Shown here: one piece after another, positions 25,166-33,691 of the stretch
Layout: every line of letters begins with the position of its first letter
Position numbering within the stretch: the first letter of the stretch is position 1
NCBI RefSeq assembly: GCF_008642315.1
Contig: NZ_CP029192.1
Span: forward strand, 7,130,001 to 7,194,000
DNA: 64,000 nucleotides
DNA from: Streptomyces venezuelae
Lineage (GTDB): Bacteria; Actinomycetota; Actinomycetes; Streptomycetales; Streptomycetaceae
Reading direction: 5' to 3'
Program-made: the position numbers and the translations under genes
The notes under the pieces: model-generated
Told to the model about the DNA's origin: nothing
The model's database searches: none
What the model saw: only the letters and a program-made list of their open reading frames with translations

Positions 25166-26491
25166 GTGAGCGGGTCCAGCACGGGCAAGGCCGTCACCGG
25201 TGAGGACGAGGTCGTCGACCTCTGTCGCGAACTGATCCAGATCGATACGAGCAACTACGGCGACCACTCCGGCCCGGGGGAGCGCAAGGCCGCCGAGTAC
25301 GTCGCGGAGAAGCTCGCCGAGGTGGGCCTCGAACCGAAGATCTTCGAATCCCACCCGGGGCGGGCCTCCACCGTCGCCCGGATCGAGGGCGAGGACCCGT
25401 CGCGGCCCGCGCTCCTCATCCACGGCCACACGGACGTCGTCCCGGCCAACGCGGCGGACTGGACGCACCACCCCTTCTCCGGGGAGATCGCGGACGGCTG
25501 CGTCTGGGGCCGGGGCGCGGTCGACATGAAGGACATGGACGCGATGACCCTCGCGGTCGTCCGCGAGCGCATGCGCACCGGCCGCAAGCCCCCGCGCGAC
25601 ATCGTGCTCGCCTTCCTCGCGGACGAGGAGGCGGGCGGCACGTACGGCGCGCGGCACCTGGTCGACAACCACCCCGGTCTCTTCGAGGGGTGCACGGAGG
25701 CGATCAGCGAGGTCGGCGGCTTCTCGTTCACCGTCAACGAGAACCTGCGGCTCTACCTCGTCGAGACGGCCCAGAAGGGCATGCACTGGATGAAGCTCAC
25801 CGTGGACGGCACCGCCGGCCACGGATCGATGATCCACAAGGACAACGCGATCACCGAGCTCTCCGAGGCCGTGGGGCGGCTGGGGCGCCACAAGTTCCCG
25901 GTGCGCGTGACCAAGACGCTCCGGCACTTCCTCGACGAACTCGGGGACGCCCTCGGCACCGAGCTCGACCCGGAGAACATGGACGAGACGCTCGCCAAGC
26001 TCGGCGGCATCGCCAAGCTCATCGGCGCCTCCCTGCAGAACACCGCCAATCCCACGCAGCTCGGCGCCGGGTACAAGGTGAACGTGATTCCGGGCCAGGC
26101 CACCGCGCACGTCGACGGTCGCTACCTGCCCGGCTACGAGGAGGAGTTCCTCGCCGACCTCGACCGGATTCTCGGCCCGCGGGTCAAGCGCGAGGACGTC
26201 CATGCCGACAAGGCACTGGAGACCACCTTCGACGGTGCGCTCGTCGACGCCATGCAGACCGCCCTGCGCGCCGAGGACCCGATCGCCCGCGCCGTGCCGT
26301 ACATGCTCTCGGCCGGTACGGACGCCAAGTCCTTCGACGACCTCGGCATCCGCGGCTTCGGCTTCGCACCGCTGAAGCTGCCGCCGGAGCTGGACTTCGC
26401 CGGCATGTTCCACGGTGTCGACGAGCGGGTGCCGGTGGACGGCCTCAAGTTCGGGGTCCGGGTGCTCGACCGGTTCATCGACGCGTCCTGA
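25166..26491 (+). CDS. M20-family metallopeptidase/amidohydrolase
   Basis: A 441-residue zinc hydrolase of the M20 (ArgE/DapE/CPG2) family. Metal-site motifs are GHTDVVP (first His and Asp), GRGAVDMKD, and ADEEAGG (catalytic Glu and metal Glu); a dimerisation domain with GTAGHGS follows from about residue 210. It hydrolyses an amide or peptide bond in a small substrate; the substrate is unknown. GTG 25166 has the good site GGAGGAGCC. It lies between tRNA-Leu and the chaplins. It is cytoplasmic, and nothing suggests a direct role in chaplin processing. Confidence 0.9.
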   Translation: MSGSSTGKAVTGEDEVVDLCRELIQIDTSNYGDHSGPGERKAAEYVAEKLAEVGLEPKIFESHPGRASTVARIEGEDPSRPALLIHGHTDVVPANAADWTHHPFSGEIADGCVWGRGAVDMKDMDAMTLAVVRERMRTGRKPPRDIVLAFLADEEAGGTYGARHLVDNHPGLFEGCTEAISEVGGFSFTVNENLRLYLVETAQKGMHWMKLTVDGTAGHGSMIHKDNAITELSEAVGRLGRHKFPVRVTKTLRHFLDELGDALGTELDPENMDETLAKLGGIAKLIGASLQNTANPTQLGAGYKVNVIPGQATAHVDGRYLPGYEEEFLADLDRILGPRVKREDVHADKALETTFDGALVDAMQTALRAEDPIARAVPYMLSAGTDAKSFDDLGIRGFGFAPLKLPPELDFAGMFHGVDERVPVDGLKFGVRVLDRFIDAS

Positions 26492-26637
26492 CTACCGCGG
26501 CCGGAATTCGGTGGAAAACCGGCCGCATCATGCGCTGAAACGAAACTCCAACAATCGTCAGCGCGTGCGTACTTGACTGAAAAGAGTGAAAGGGGGCGTG
26601 CGCTCGTAGCCCCACGAGTTCCTCCTCGTTACAGGTC

Positions 26638-26662
26638 ATGCAGTCCGCGGCTGGGACTGCAT
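26638..26662 (+). promoter_or_regulatory. hairpin in the chpH 5' leader
   Basis: ATGCAGTCC (26638-26646), loop GCGGCTG, GGACTGCAT (26654-26662): a perfect 9-bp stem ending 8 bases before the AAGGAGGAA ribosome binding site of chpH. Its position suits an RNA element affecting mRNA stability or translation. A TTGACT -35-like box lies at 26573-26578. Confidence 0.6.
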
Positions 26663-26680
26663 TGCCAACAAGGAGGAATA

Positions 26681-26914
26681 ATGATCAAGAAGGTCGTCGC
26701 TGCTGTGGCTGCCACTGGTGGTCTCGTGCTCGCCGGTGCGGGCATCGCCACCGCCGACGCCGGTGCCCAGGGTGCCGCCGTGGGCTCTCCCGGTGTGGTG
26801 TCGGGCAATGTCATCCAGGTGCCCGTGCACGTTCCGGTGAACGCCTGCGGCAACACGGTCTCCGTGATCGGGCTGCTGAACCCCGCCTTCGGCAACACCT
26901 GCATCAACAAGTGA
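26681..26914 (+). CDS. chpH: short chaplin ChpH
   Basis: A 77-residue secreted chaplin: signal peptide (~1-26, MIKKVVAAVAATGG start, cut near ATADA) and one chaplin domain with the conserved Cys56 and Cys74 and the signature GNTVSVIGLLNPAFGNTC. Short chaplins assemble into amyloid-like surface films that lower surface tension and let aerial hyphae leave the water phase. A strong AAGGAGG ribosome binding site precedes ATG 26681. It is followed by a terminator and then the long chaplin, as in the chpH/chpC pair of S. coelicolor. Confidence 0.95.
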   Translation: MIKKVVAAVAATGGLVLAGAGIATADAGAQGAAVGSPGVVSGNVIQVPVHVPVNACGNTVSVIGLLNPAFGNTCINK

Positions 26915-26950
26915 CGTCGTTGTGCCTCACCCCTTGAGGGTCTGAGTCCG

Positions 26951-26987
26951 TCGGCCCCGGAGTGCGTGCCATGCGCTCCGGGGCCGA
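26951..26987. terminator. stem-loop after chpH
   Basis: TCGGCCCCGGAG (26951-26962) pairs with CTCCGGGGCCGA (26976-26987), a 12-bp stem with a 13-base loop, 37 bases after the chpH stop. It separates the two chaplin transcripts. Confidence 0.8.
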
Positions 26988-27052
26988 TGGGCATTCCGCG
27001 TCCGGGCAGCGGGCCCGTACGCATTTCGGCAGGTTGAAGGCAGGGAACAGCT

Positions 27053-27856
27053 ATGCGACAGGTCACGCGCAAAGGCCTGACCATCGTGGCGGCCGCGACC
27101 GGCGTGCTCGCCGCGACCGGCGGTTACGCACACGCGGACTCGGGTGCCCAGGGAAGCAGTACGAACTCGCCCGGCGTGTTGTCGGGCAACAATGTCCAGC
27201 TTCCCGTCGACGTACCGGTCAACGTGTGCGGGAACACCGTGAACGTGGTCGGCGTCCTCAATCCGGCGATGGGCAACAGCTGCGCCAACGGAGGCCACAA
27301 GGGCGGCGGTTCGCACAAGCCGTCCGGTGGCGCCAAGGCGCACGGTCACGCCAGTGACTCGCCCGGCGTCGGCTCCGGCAACAACGTGCAGTTGCCGATC
27401 AACGCCCCGGTGAACGTGTGCGGCAACAGCGTCACCATCGGCGGCCTCGGCAACCCCGCCATGGGCAACGAGTGCGCCAACGAATCCGGTTCCACGGTCA
27501 CCCCGCCGGGCGGCGAGAAGCCCCCGACCGGGCCCGAGGAGCCGGGCAAGCCGGAACACCCCGGCAACCCGGAGGAACCCGGCAAGCCGGGCAACCCAGG
27601 TGAACCCGGTCACCCCGGCAACCCCGGCGACCCGGAGACCCCCGGGGGCTCCCAGTCCCCGCACGATCCGGTCAAGCCGATCCAGGACCGCGCCATGCCG
27701 AACAACCCGCAGGCGCAGGTCGTCACCCCGCCCGAGGGGACGTCACAGCTCGCGTCGACCGGCAGTGAGCTGCCGCTCGGTCTCGCGCTGCCCGTCGGCG
27801 CGGGCGCGGTGCTCGCGGGCGCCGTGCTCTACCGCAGGGCCCGGGCGTCCGCCTGA
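27053..27856 (+). CDS. chpC: long chaplin, sortase-anchored (ChpC-like)
   Basis: A 267-residue wall-anchored chaplin. It has a signal peptide (cut near YAHADS), two chaplin domains with Cys59/Cys77 and Cys123/Cys141, a Pro/Gly/Glu-rich wall-spanning spacer (~145-205), the sortase signal LASTG (233-237), a membrane helix and an Arg-rich tail. LAXTG signals are processed by class E sortases. Long chaplins tether and seed the surface film made by short chaplins. The symbol is given by position next to chpH; chpA and chpB have the same architecture, so the assignment to C rather than A or B is tentative. Confidence 0.88.
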   Translation: MRQVTRKGLTIVAAATGVLAATGGYAHADSGAQGSSTNSPGVLSGNNVQLPVDVPVNVCGNTVNVVGVLNPAMGNSCANGGHKGGGSHKPSGGAKAHGHASDSPGVGSGNNVQLPINAPVNVCGNSVTIGGLGNPAMGNECANESGSTVTPPGGEKPPTGPEEPGKPEHPGNPEEPGKPGNPGEPGHPGNPGDPETPGGSQSPHDPVKPIQDRAMPNNPQAQVVTPPEGTSQLASTGSELPLGLALPVGAGAVLAGAVLYRRARASA

Positions 27857-27880
27857 GCCACCGCGCACCAGCACGCCGAA

Positions 27881-27914
27881 CGGAGCGGGCCCCGCCGTCG
27901 CGGGGCCCGCTCCG
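27881..27914. terminator. 15-bp perfect stem-loop between chaplin and DUF5703 genes
   Basis: CGGAGCGGGCCCCGC (27881-27895), loop CGTC, GCGGGGCCCGCTCCG (27900-27914), followed by TTTC. It serves the convergent chaplin and DUF5703 genes; the last codon and stop of the latter start three bases further on. Confidence 0.9.
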
Positions 27915-27916
27915 TT

Positions 27917-28105
27917 TCACCAGGTGGCTCTCAACTGACGGATGATGCGCCGTTTCAGGCGCACTCTGCGACTTCCGTCGGGGTGCAGACTCAGGCGGTC
28001 CAGCTCCCAGTGTCCGTACTCCGCGTGGTCCGTCAGCAGGCGGGTGGCTTCCTTGCGGGTGACCCCGCGCGGTACATACACGTCGACAAATTCGTATTCC
28101 GGCAT
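27917..28105 (-). CDS. DUF5703-type small conserved protein
   Basis: A 62-residue basic protein (MPEYEFVDVYVPRGVTRKEA start; RRVRLKRRIIRQLRATW end) matching a small family found next to chaplin genes across Streptomyces. There is no signal peptide; the basic C-terminal half suggests nucleic acid or membrane contact. Function unknown. It is divergent from the following acidic protein with a 47-base gap and convergent with the chaplin. Confidence 0.85.
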   Translation of the reverse strand: MPEYEFVDVYVPRGVTRKEATRLLTDHAEYGHWELDRLSLHPDGSRRVRLKRRIIRQLRATW

Positions 28106-28152
28106 CGCATCTATTGTGCGGGCACGGGCCTCGTACGGATAGCGTCTGCACT

Positions 28153-28920
28153 ATGTCTGATGCTGCGCAGCCCACCGCTGCCGAGGTACGTGCCGCCGCC
28201 GAGGCGGTCAAGACCGCGCTCGACCGCCACCTGGCCGCGGTCGAACGCAGGTCGGGCGAGGACGATCCGGCCGTCTACGAAGCGTTCAACGAACTCGCCG
28301 CGGCCGCCGAGGAGTACGACGAACTCCTCTACGACCGCTACGACGAGGTCACCCCCTTCGAGATCCCCGGCTCCGACGACGCGCTCCCGCCGTACCAGGG
28401 CCCCGACGAAGCCAACGCGCTGAGCGTGCTGCTCCGCCGTGACTACACCGTGGTGGAGCCGCAGCGGCTCCTGGCCCAGGCCCAGCGGGTCGCCGACCTC
28501 GAAGCGGGCGGCACGGGGGGCGCGGGATCGGCGGACACCGTGCACAGCGCGCTCGGCGTCCTCTTCGGGGAGTTCGAACCGGACGAAATCTCCTCCCGGC
28601 ACAAGGAGTTCGGTCTGGAGGAGGGCGACTCCACGCTCTGGGTCACCGCGGTGGACACCCCCGCGGAGCCGGGGGAGTGGCTCGACGCTCCCTTCGACCA
28701 GGCCGACCCGCACCGGGTGGTGTGCCGCTTCGACGTCAGCGTGGTCTTCGACGACGAACTGGACGACGAAGGGCTCGACGGCCTGGACACCGACGTCGAC
28801 ATCGACATCGACCCGGACGTGCCGGTGCCGGTCGACGACACCGATGACACCGATGACGCCGAGGAGGACGGGGACGGGGCCGCGGGGGGCGGTTCCGCCG
28901 CCTGGCGGGCCGGCCGCTGA
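28153..28920 (+). CDS. acidic conserved hypothetical protein
   Basis: A 255-residue cytoplasmic protein. The N-terminal ~60 residues are helical and may form a coiled coil (VRAAAEAVKTALDRHLAAVER ... AAAAEEYDELLYDRYDE). The middle has a compact alpha/beta region ending VCRFDVSVVFDDEL. The last ~65 residues are a run of Asp/Glu (TDVDIDIDPDVPVPVDDTDD). Similar proteins occur widely in Streptomyces without an assigned role. ATG 28153. It converges on the helicase-like gene with a stem-loop between. Confidence 0.75.
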   Translation: MSDAAQPTAAEVRAAAEAVKTALDRHLAAVERRSGEDDPAVYEAFNELAAAAEEYDELLYDRYDEVTPFEIPGSDDALPPYQGPDEANALSVLLRRDYTVVEPQRLLAQAQRVADLEAGGTGGAGSADTVHSALGVLFGEFEPDEISSRHKEFGLEEGDSTLWVTAVDTPAEPGEWLDAPFDQADPHRVVCRFDVSVVFDDELDDEGLDGLDTDVDIDIDPDVPVPVDDTDDTDDAEEDGDGAAGGGSAAWRAGR

Positions 28921-28958
28921 CGCTGCCTCCCGCGCCGCCGACCGCGGCGAATCGCTCC

Positions 28959-28992
28959 TGCGCTCGCCGCTCCCTCGGGGGCGGCGAGCGCA
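28959..28992. terminator. 12-bp stem-loop between convergent genes
   Basis: TGCGCTCGCCGC (28959-28970), loop of 10 bases, GCGGCGAGCGCA (28981-28992), midway between the stop codons of the acidic protein and the helicase-like gene. Confidence 0.8.
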
Positions 28993-29015
28993 CTGCGTGG
29001 GGCGGGCGGCGGCTC

Positions 29016-31271
29016 TCAGGCCGTCGTGGCCGGCACCTGCGGGCGCAGCAGCGTCTGCAGACGCGTCGTACGGTCCTTCCAGAGGCGCTCCGCCACCGCA
29101 CGCGGCAGCGCCTGCTCCACGCCTTGCACGACCGACAGATGCCGCTCCGCGCGGCTGAACGCGGTGTACACCCACGGGCGGGACAGTGCCGGGGCCGCGT
29201 CGCCGGGCAGCACCACGACGACCGCGGGCCAGCGCTGCCCCGTCGCCTGGTGCGCGGTGAGCGCCCAGCCGTGCCGCACCTCCCGCTCCACCCGCTCCTG
29301 GGGTACGACGACGGGGGCGCCGTCGCACTCCAGGTGCAGCCCCTCCGCGTCGGCCCGCACCACACGGCCGAGCGTCGTGCGGCCCGGCGCGGGGACGTGC
29401 GCGACCCGGTCGTCGGGGTCGAAGCCGCCGAACCGGCCGGGGCCCGGATTCAACCGTTCTTTCAGGGCGGCGTTGAGCGCGCGCGTGCCCGCGGCGCCGC
29501 CGTGTCCCGGCGTGATGACCTGGGTGTGCTCGGCGGGCACGCCGATCGCCCGGGGCACGGAGTCCGCGACGAGCTGGACGGTGCGGTGGATCGCCTCGGC
29601 GGGGTCGCGCACCGGGACGAGGACGACTTCCTTGCCGGGCGCCTCGACCTGGTTCAGCTCGCCGATGCCGATGCCGGACGTCAGCTCGCCGACGGGCCCG
29701 GGGTCCGGGGTGCGCGAGACGACCTGTGGGCAGCACCGCGCGGAGAGGAGATCGGCGAAGACCCGTCCCGGACCCGCCGACCACAGCACGCCCGGGTCGC
29801 CGCTGAGGACCAGGCGCGCGCCGTCCGGCAGGGACTCGACGAGCATCGCCGCCGTCTCCACGTCCAGCTGCGGCGCGTCCAGGACGACCAGGAGGTCGAG
29901 CGCGAGCGCGCCCTCCGCGTCGCGCCCGGGGCCCTCGTCGCCCGCGAGCAGCCCGGCCACGGTCACCGCGGTGCCTTCGACGCCCGCCGCCCGCGCGAGC
30001 CTGCGGCGTCCGTCGGCGCTGTGGGCGGCGGCGCACACCCGCAGGCCCAGCGCCGCCGCGGCGGCCACCAGCGCCGCGGGTTCGGCACGCGCCTCCTCGC
30101 CGCCGGAGTGCAGCACGAGGCCGTGCCCGGCGACGGCGCGGATCAGCTCGGCGGCGGACCCGGAGGCCCGCGCGGCGGCGCCCTTCCAGTCGGGGCCCTC
30201 CGGTTCCGCGGTGTCGTCGGTCTCCTTCGGCAGCGAGTTGATCACCCGGGCCAGGCCGTCGGCGAGGCTCTCCTCCGCGAGTGCGTACCGCTCCAGGCCG
30301 ATCAGGACGCGGACCGGGCGCTCCGGCTCCGCGTCCGCACCGTCCTCGCCGCTCTCCTCGTTCCGCGCGGCCTCGTCGTCCGTGCGCTGGACCGGCACCT
30401 CGGTCCCTTCGAGCGCGTCCTGGAAGACGAGGGCATCACCCTCGGCGAGCGCGCCCTGCACCGCCGCCTCCGGATCCGGCACCGCGCGCTGCCCGAGCGC
30501 GGCGCTCAGTGCCGCGGCGTCGAGCGCCGTGTGCCCCGCGACGGCGGCCTGCTCCAGGAGCCATACGGTGATCGCGCGGCCCCTGCGCTCGTCGTCGGGC
30601 CCGCACTCCGCGCCGAGCAGCGCCCTGGCGAACCCATCGGCCTGCTCGGGCCGCACGCCGGTGACCCGCAGCAACTGCCACGGGTCCGCGCGCAGTTGCC
30701 CGTCGGCGCCGTCACCGAGCGCGGCCGCCGTCGGCTCGGCGAGCGCGGGCGGCGCGCCTCCTTCGGCGAGCACGGCACGGACGGCCTCGACGGTCTCCCG
30801 CGCGGGCGCCCGGTCGGCCGCGGGCTGCTGCGGGCGCACGGGCTCGGGCGCGCGGGACGGGGCGGGCCTGCGCGCGGGCTCCGGCTCCCGGAACGCGCTC
30901 GCGACGGGCTTCTCGCCGCTCTCCACGGCGCGCACGGCGGCCAGCAGATCGGCGGCGGTGCCGCTCAGCTTCGTCCCTGCGTCGATCGGGCCCTGCTTCG
31001 ACGCCTTCCGCTGCTCGATGCGCTCCCGCAGTTCGCGCTGCGCGGCGATCTCGGCCTCGGTCTCGGACAGCTCGGCGCTCTCGCCCTCGCCCTTGGCCTC
31101 TTCTGTGTTCTCGGCGTTCTCGGCGTTCTCGGCGTTCTCGCCCTCGACCTTGCTCTCGCCGGTGTCCGAAGCGGCCTCGGCGTCCGGCGCGGCTTCCTCC
31201 GTGCCGGGCGACTCCGCCTCCTCCGCGGCAGCGGCCCCGGGGTCCTCCGCGGCAGCGGGTTCCGTACTCAC
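29016..31271 (-). CDS. RecD2/TraA-type helicase relative with degenerate ATPase motifs
   Basis: A 751-residue protein aligned by eye with RecD2. It has an acidic N-terminal tail, a helix-hairpin-helix part (LLRVTGVRPEQADGFARALLG), two RecA-like domains and a C-terminal UvrD_C_2 domain (WALTAHQATGQRWPAVVVVL ... VYTAFSRAERHLSV). Key residues are lost: where RecD2 has GGPGTGKT this reads SGGEEARAEP, where it has DEAS this reads DAPQ, and the HKSQG motif reads HQATG. ATP hydrolysis is therefore doubtful, and it may act as a structural DNA-binding protein. GTG 31271 overlaps the aldo/keto reductase stop (GTGA), so the genes are coupled. Confidence 0.8.
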   Translation of the reverse strand: MSTEPAAAEDPGAAAAEEAESPGTEEAAPDAEAASDTGESKVEGENAENAENAENTEEAKGEGESAELSETEAEIAAQRELRERIEQRKASKQGPIDAGTKLSGTAADLLAAVRAVESGEKPVASAFREPEPARRPAPSRAPEPVRPQQPAADRAPARETVEAVRAVLAEGGAPPALAEPTAAALGDGADGQLRADPWQLLRVTGVRPEQADGFARALLGAECGPDDERRGRAITVWLLEQAAVAGHTALDAAALSAALGQRAVPDPEAAVQGALAEGDALVFQDALEGTEVPVQRTDDEAARNEESGEDGADAEPERPVRVLIGLERYALAEESLADGLARVINSLPKETDDTAEPEGPDWKGAAARASGSAAELIRAVAGHGLVLHSGGEEARAEPAALVAAAAALGLRVCAAAHSADGRRRLARAAGVEGTAVTVAGLLAGDEGPGRDAEGALALDLLVVLDAPQLDVETAAMLVESLPDGARLVLSGDPGVLWSAGPGRVFADLLSARCCPQVVSRTPDPGPVGELTSGIGIGELNQVEAPGKEVVLVPVRDPAEAIHRTVQLVADSVPRAIGVPAEHTQVITPGHGGAAGTRALNAALKERLNPGPGRFGGFDPDDRVAHVPAPGRTTLGRVVRADAEGLHLECDGAPVVVPQERVEREVRHGWALTAHQATGQRWPAVVVVLPGDAAPALSRPWVYTAFSRAERHLSVVQGVEQALPRAVAERLWKDRTTRLQTLLRPQVPATTA
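31108..31140. repeat. nine-base tandem repeat in the helicase-like gene
   Basis: TTCTCGGCG is repeated three times plus a partial copy. On the coding strand this encodes a Glu-Asn-Ala tripeptide repeat in the acidic N-terminal tail. It keeps frame and is probably length-variable between strains. Confidence 0.8.
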
Positions 31272-32248
31272 AGCGTGCTCCAGTCGTGATCGGGATAGCG
31301 GTGCACCGGCGCCGACACATCGTCGAGCGCCCGGCAGATCTCGTCAGGAAGACTAAGGGTCTCCACTGACAATGCGGCCGTGAGCTGCTGCGCGTTGCGC
31401 GCGCCGATGATCGGCGCCGTCACTCCGGGGCGGTCCCGCACCCAGGCGAGGGCGACCTGGAGCGGGGTCGCCGCGAGCCCGTCGGCGGCCGTCGCGACCG
31501 CGTCGACGATGTGACTCGCCGTCTCGTCCAGATACGGCGCGACGAAGGGCGCCATGTGGTCGGAGCCGCCGCGCGAGTCGGCGGGCGTCGCGTGCCGGTA
31601 CTTCCCGGTGAGCACGCCTCTGCCCAGCGGCGAGGACGGCAGCAGCCCGACGCCCAGGTCGAGGGCGGCGGGCAGCACCTCCCGCTCCACGCCGCGCTGC
31701 AGCAGTGAGTACTCCATCTGCGTACTGGCCAGGCGGGTGCGGGTGCCGGACGCCGCGAGCTGCCACGTCGCGGCCTTGGCGAGCTGCCAGCCGCAGAAGT
31801 CCGCGACGCCCGCATAGCGGGCCCGCCCGCTGCTCACCGCGATGTCCAGAGCCTGGAGGGTCTCCTCCAGGGGCGTCCCCGGATCAAAGGCGTGGACCTG
31901 CCACAGGTCCACGTAATCCGTGCCGAGGCGGCTGAGGGAGGCGTCCAGCGCGGCCAGGAGGTGCCCGCGTGAGCCGTCGAAGCGCCGCTCCGGGTCCGGG
32001 ACGCTGCCCGCCTTCGTCGCGATGACCAGATCGCGGCGGGGTACGAGCCGCTCGATCAGGCGGCCGATGAGGTACTCGGCCTCCCCGTCTCCGTACACAT
32101 CCGCGGTGTCGACGAGGGTGCCGCCGGCTTCCCAGAACACCTTCAACAGGTCGGCGGCGTCGTTCTCCTCGGTGTGGCCCCAGGTGAGGGTTCCGAGTCC
32201 GATGCGGGACACGCGCAGGCCGGTCCGGCCGAGATGCCTCTGCTCCAT
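31268..32248 (-). CDS. aldo/keto reductase
   Basis: A 326-residue (beta/alpha)8 NADPH-dependent oxidoreductase. The catalytic tetrad can be read: Asp in DTADVYGDGEAE, Tyr in the same motif, Lys in IATKAG and His in WQVHAFD. The C-terminal NADPH-binding RxxxxG region is present as PIIGARNAQQL. It reduces aldehydes or ketones; the substrate is unknown. ATG 32248. It is the first gene of a two-gene unit with the helicase-like gene and is divergent from the LLM oxidoreductase. Confidence 0.92.
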   Translation of the reverse strand: MEQRHLGRTGLRVSRIGLGTLTWGHTEENDAADLLKVFWEAGGTLVDTADVYGDGEAEYLIGRLIERLVPRRDLVIATKAGSVPDPERRFDGSRGHLLAALDASLSRLGTDYVDLWQVHAFDPGTPLEETLQALDIAVSSGRARYAGVADFCGWQLAKAATWQLAASGTRTRLASTQMEYSLLQRGVEREVLPAALDLGVGLLPSSPLGRGVLTGKYRHATPADSRGGSDHMAPFVAPYLDETASHIVDAVATAADGLAATPLQVALAWVRDRPGVTAPIIGARNAQQLTAALSVETLSLPDEICRALDDVSAPVHRYPDHDWSTL

Positions 32249-32414
32249 GGGCGCTGAGATTACTGGCCGTGCCCCCGCGACGGGCGAGCCTGTGGACAAA
32301 CCAGCGATTGTGGAGAACCGGGCCACCCCGCCGTCCCTGACGGATCGGGCGCCGCACGCTACAGTCCCGGACACAGACACGTTACTCATGAGTACAGCGG
32401 TAAGGGGACCGGTC

Positions 32415-33470
32415 ATGCAGCTCGGGATCAACCTCGGCTACTGGGGCGCGGGGATGGACGCGGACAATCTCGCCGTCGCGAAGGAGGCCGACAAGCTCGG
32501 CTATGCGGTCTGCTGGGCCGCGGAGGCGTACGGATCGGATGCCGCGACGGTCCTCTCCTGGGTGGCCGCGCAGACGGAACGCATCGACATCGGGTCCGCC
32601 ATCTTCCAGATCCCGGCGCGGCAGCCGGCGATGACCGCGATGACGGCGGCGACCCTCGACTCGCTCTCCGGCGGCCGGTTCCGCCTCGGCCTCGGCGTCT
32701 CGGGCCCGCAGGTCTCCGAGGGCTGGTACGGCGTCAAGTTCGACAAGCCCCTGGCCCGCACGCGCGAGTACGTCGAGATCGTCCGCAAGGCCATGACCCG
32801 CGAACGCCTCTCCTACGAGGGCGAGCACTGGACGCTGCCGCTGCCCGGCGGCCCCGGCAAGCCCATCAAGCTGACCGTCCACCCCCAGCGCGAGCACATC
32901 CCGCTGTACGTCGCCGCGATCGGCCCGAAGAACCTGGAGCAGACCGGCGAGATCGCCGACGGCGCCCTGCTGATCTTCCCGGCCGCCGAGCACCTGGAGG
33001 ACACCGCGATCCGGCACCTGCGCGCCGGGCGGGAGAAGGCAGGCAAGACCATGGACGGCTTCGACGTCGTCCCGACGGTGCCGCTCGCCGTCGGCGAGGA
33101 CGCGCAGGTCGACGCCCTCGCGGACATGTTCCGGCCGTACACCGCCCTGTACGTCGGCGGCATGGGCAGCCGGAAGCAGAACTTCTACAACCAACTGGCG
33201 CAGCGCATGGGGTACGAGAAGGAGGCCGCCGAGATCCAGGACAAGTACCTGGCGGGCGACAAGGACGGCGCGGCCGCCGCGGTGCCCCGGCAGCTCATCG
33301 ACTCCACCACGCTGCTCGGTTCCGTGGACCGGATCGCCGACCGCATGCAGGCCTACGCCGCGGCCGGGGTCACCACGCTCACGCTGGCGCCCGCGGGCTT
33401 CACGCTGGAGGAGCGGCTCGCCTCGCTGCGCGCGGGCACGGAGGCCCTGGAGCGCGCCGGACTGGCGTAG
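32415..33470 (+). CDS. LLM-class F420-dependent oxidoreductase
   Basis: A 351-residue luciferase-like monooxygenase-fold enzyme of the F420 subgroup (MQLGINLGYWGAGMD start; LGLGVSGPQVSEGWYG cofactor region; YVAAIGPKNLEQTGEIADGALL). It uses reduced or oxidised deazaflavin F420 as hydride carrier; the substrate is unknown. ATG 32415 was preferred to the in-frame ATG 32388 because AAGGGGACC precedes it at proper spacing. The gene is probably monocistronic. Confidence 0.9.
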   Translation: MQLGINLGYWGAGMDADNLAVAKEADKLGYAVCWAAEAYGSDAATVLSWVAAQTERIDIGSAIFQIPARQPAMTAMTAATLDSLSGGRFRLGLGVSGPQVSEGWYGVKFDKPLARTREYVEIVRKAMTRERLSYEGEHWTLPLPGGPGKPIKLTVHPQREHIPLYVAAIGPKNLEQTGEIADGALLIFPAAEHLEDTAIRHLRAGREKAGKTMDGFDVVPTVPLAVGEDAQVDALADMFRPYTALYVGGMGSRKQNFYNQLAQRMGYEKEAAEIQDKYLAGDKDGAAAAVPRQLIDSTTLLGSVDRIADRMQAYAAAGVTTLTLAPAGFTLEERLASLRAGTEALERAGLA

Positions 33471-33631
33471 AGGGAAGAGGAAGTCCGCGGCCGTGGTGGG
33501 GGCTCGGGGGGTCTTCCCCGCCACGGCCGTCACGGGGAACAACGCGTCAAGAAGCCCTCGGTTACGGCCTCGTGGCGGTGTCGGTGTCCTTCGTTCGGCG
33601 CAGTCGACCGGTACAGCTGTTGCCCCTGGCG

Positions 33632-33665
33632 GAACCTCGCACTTGACTCGTTCTTTGCGAGGTTC
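33632..33665. promoter_or_regulatory. 9-bp inverted repeat before the ferritin-like gene
   Basis: GAACCTCGC (33632-33640) and GCGAGGTTC (33657-33665) are perfect arms around 16 bases that contain TTGACT, a -35-like hexamer. The element ends 26 bases before the start codon. It is an operator dyad over the promoter or a leader hairpin. Confidence 0.55.
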
Positions 33666-33691
33666 GCGCGCAGGCCATGGAGGTGCCCGTG

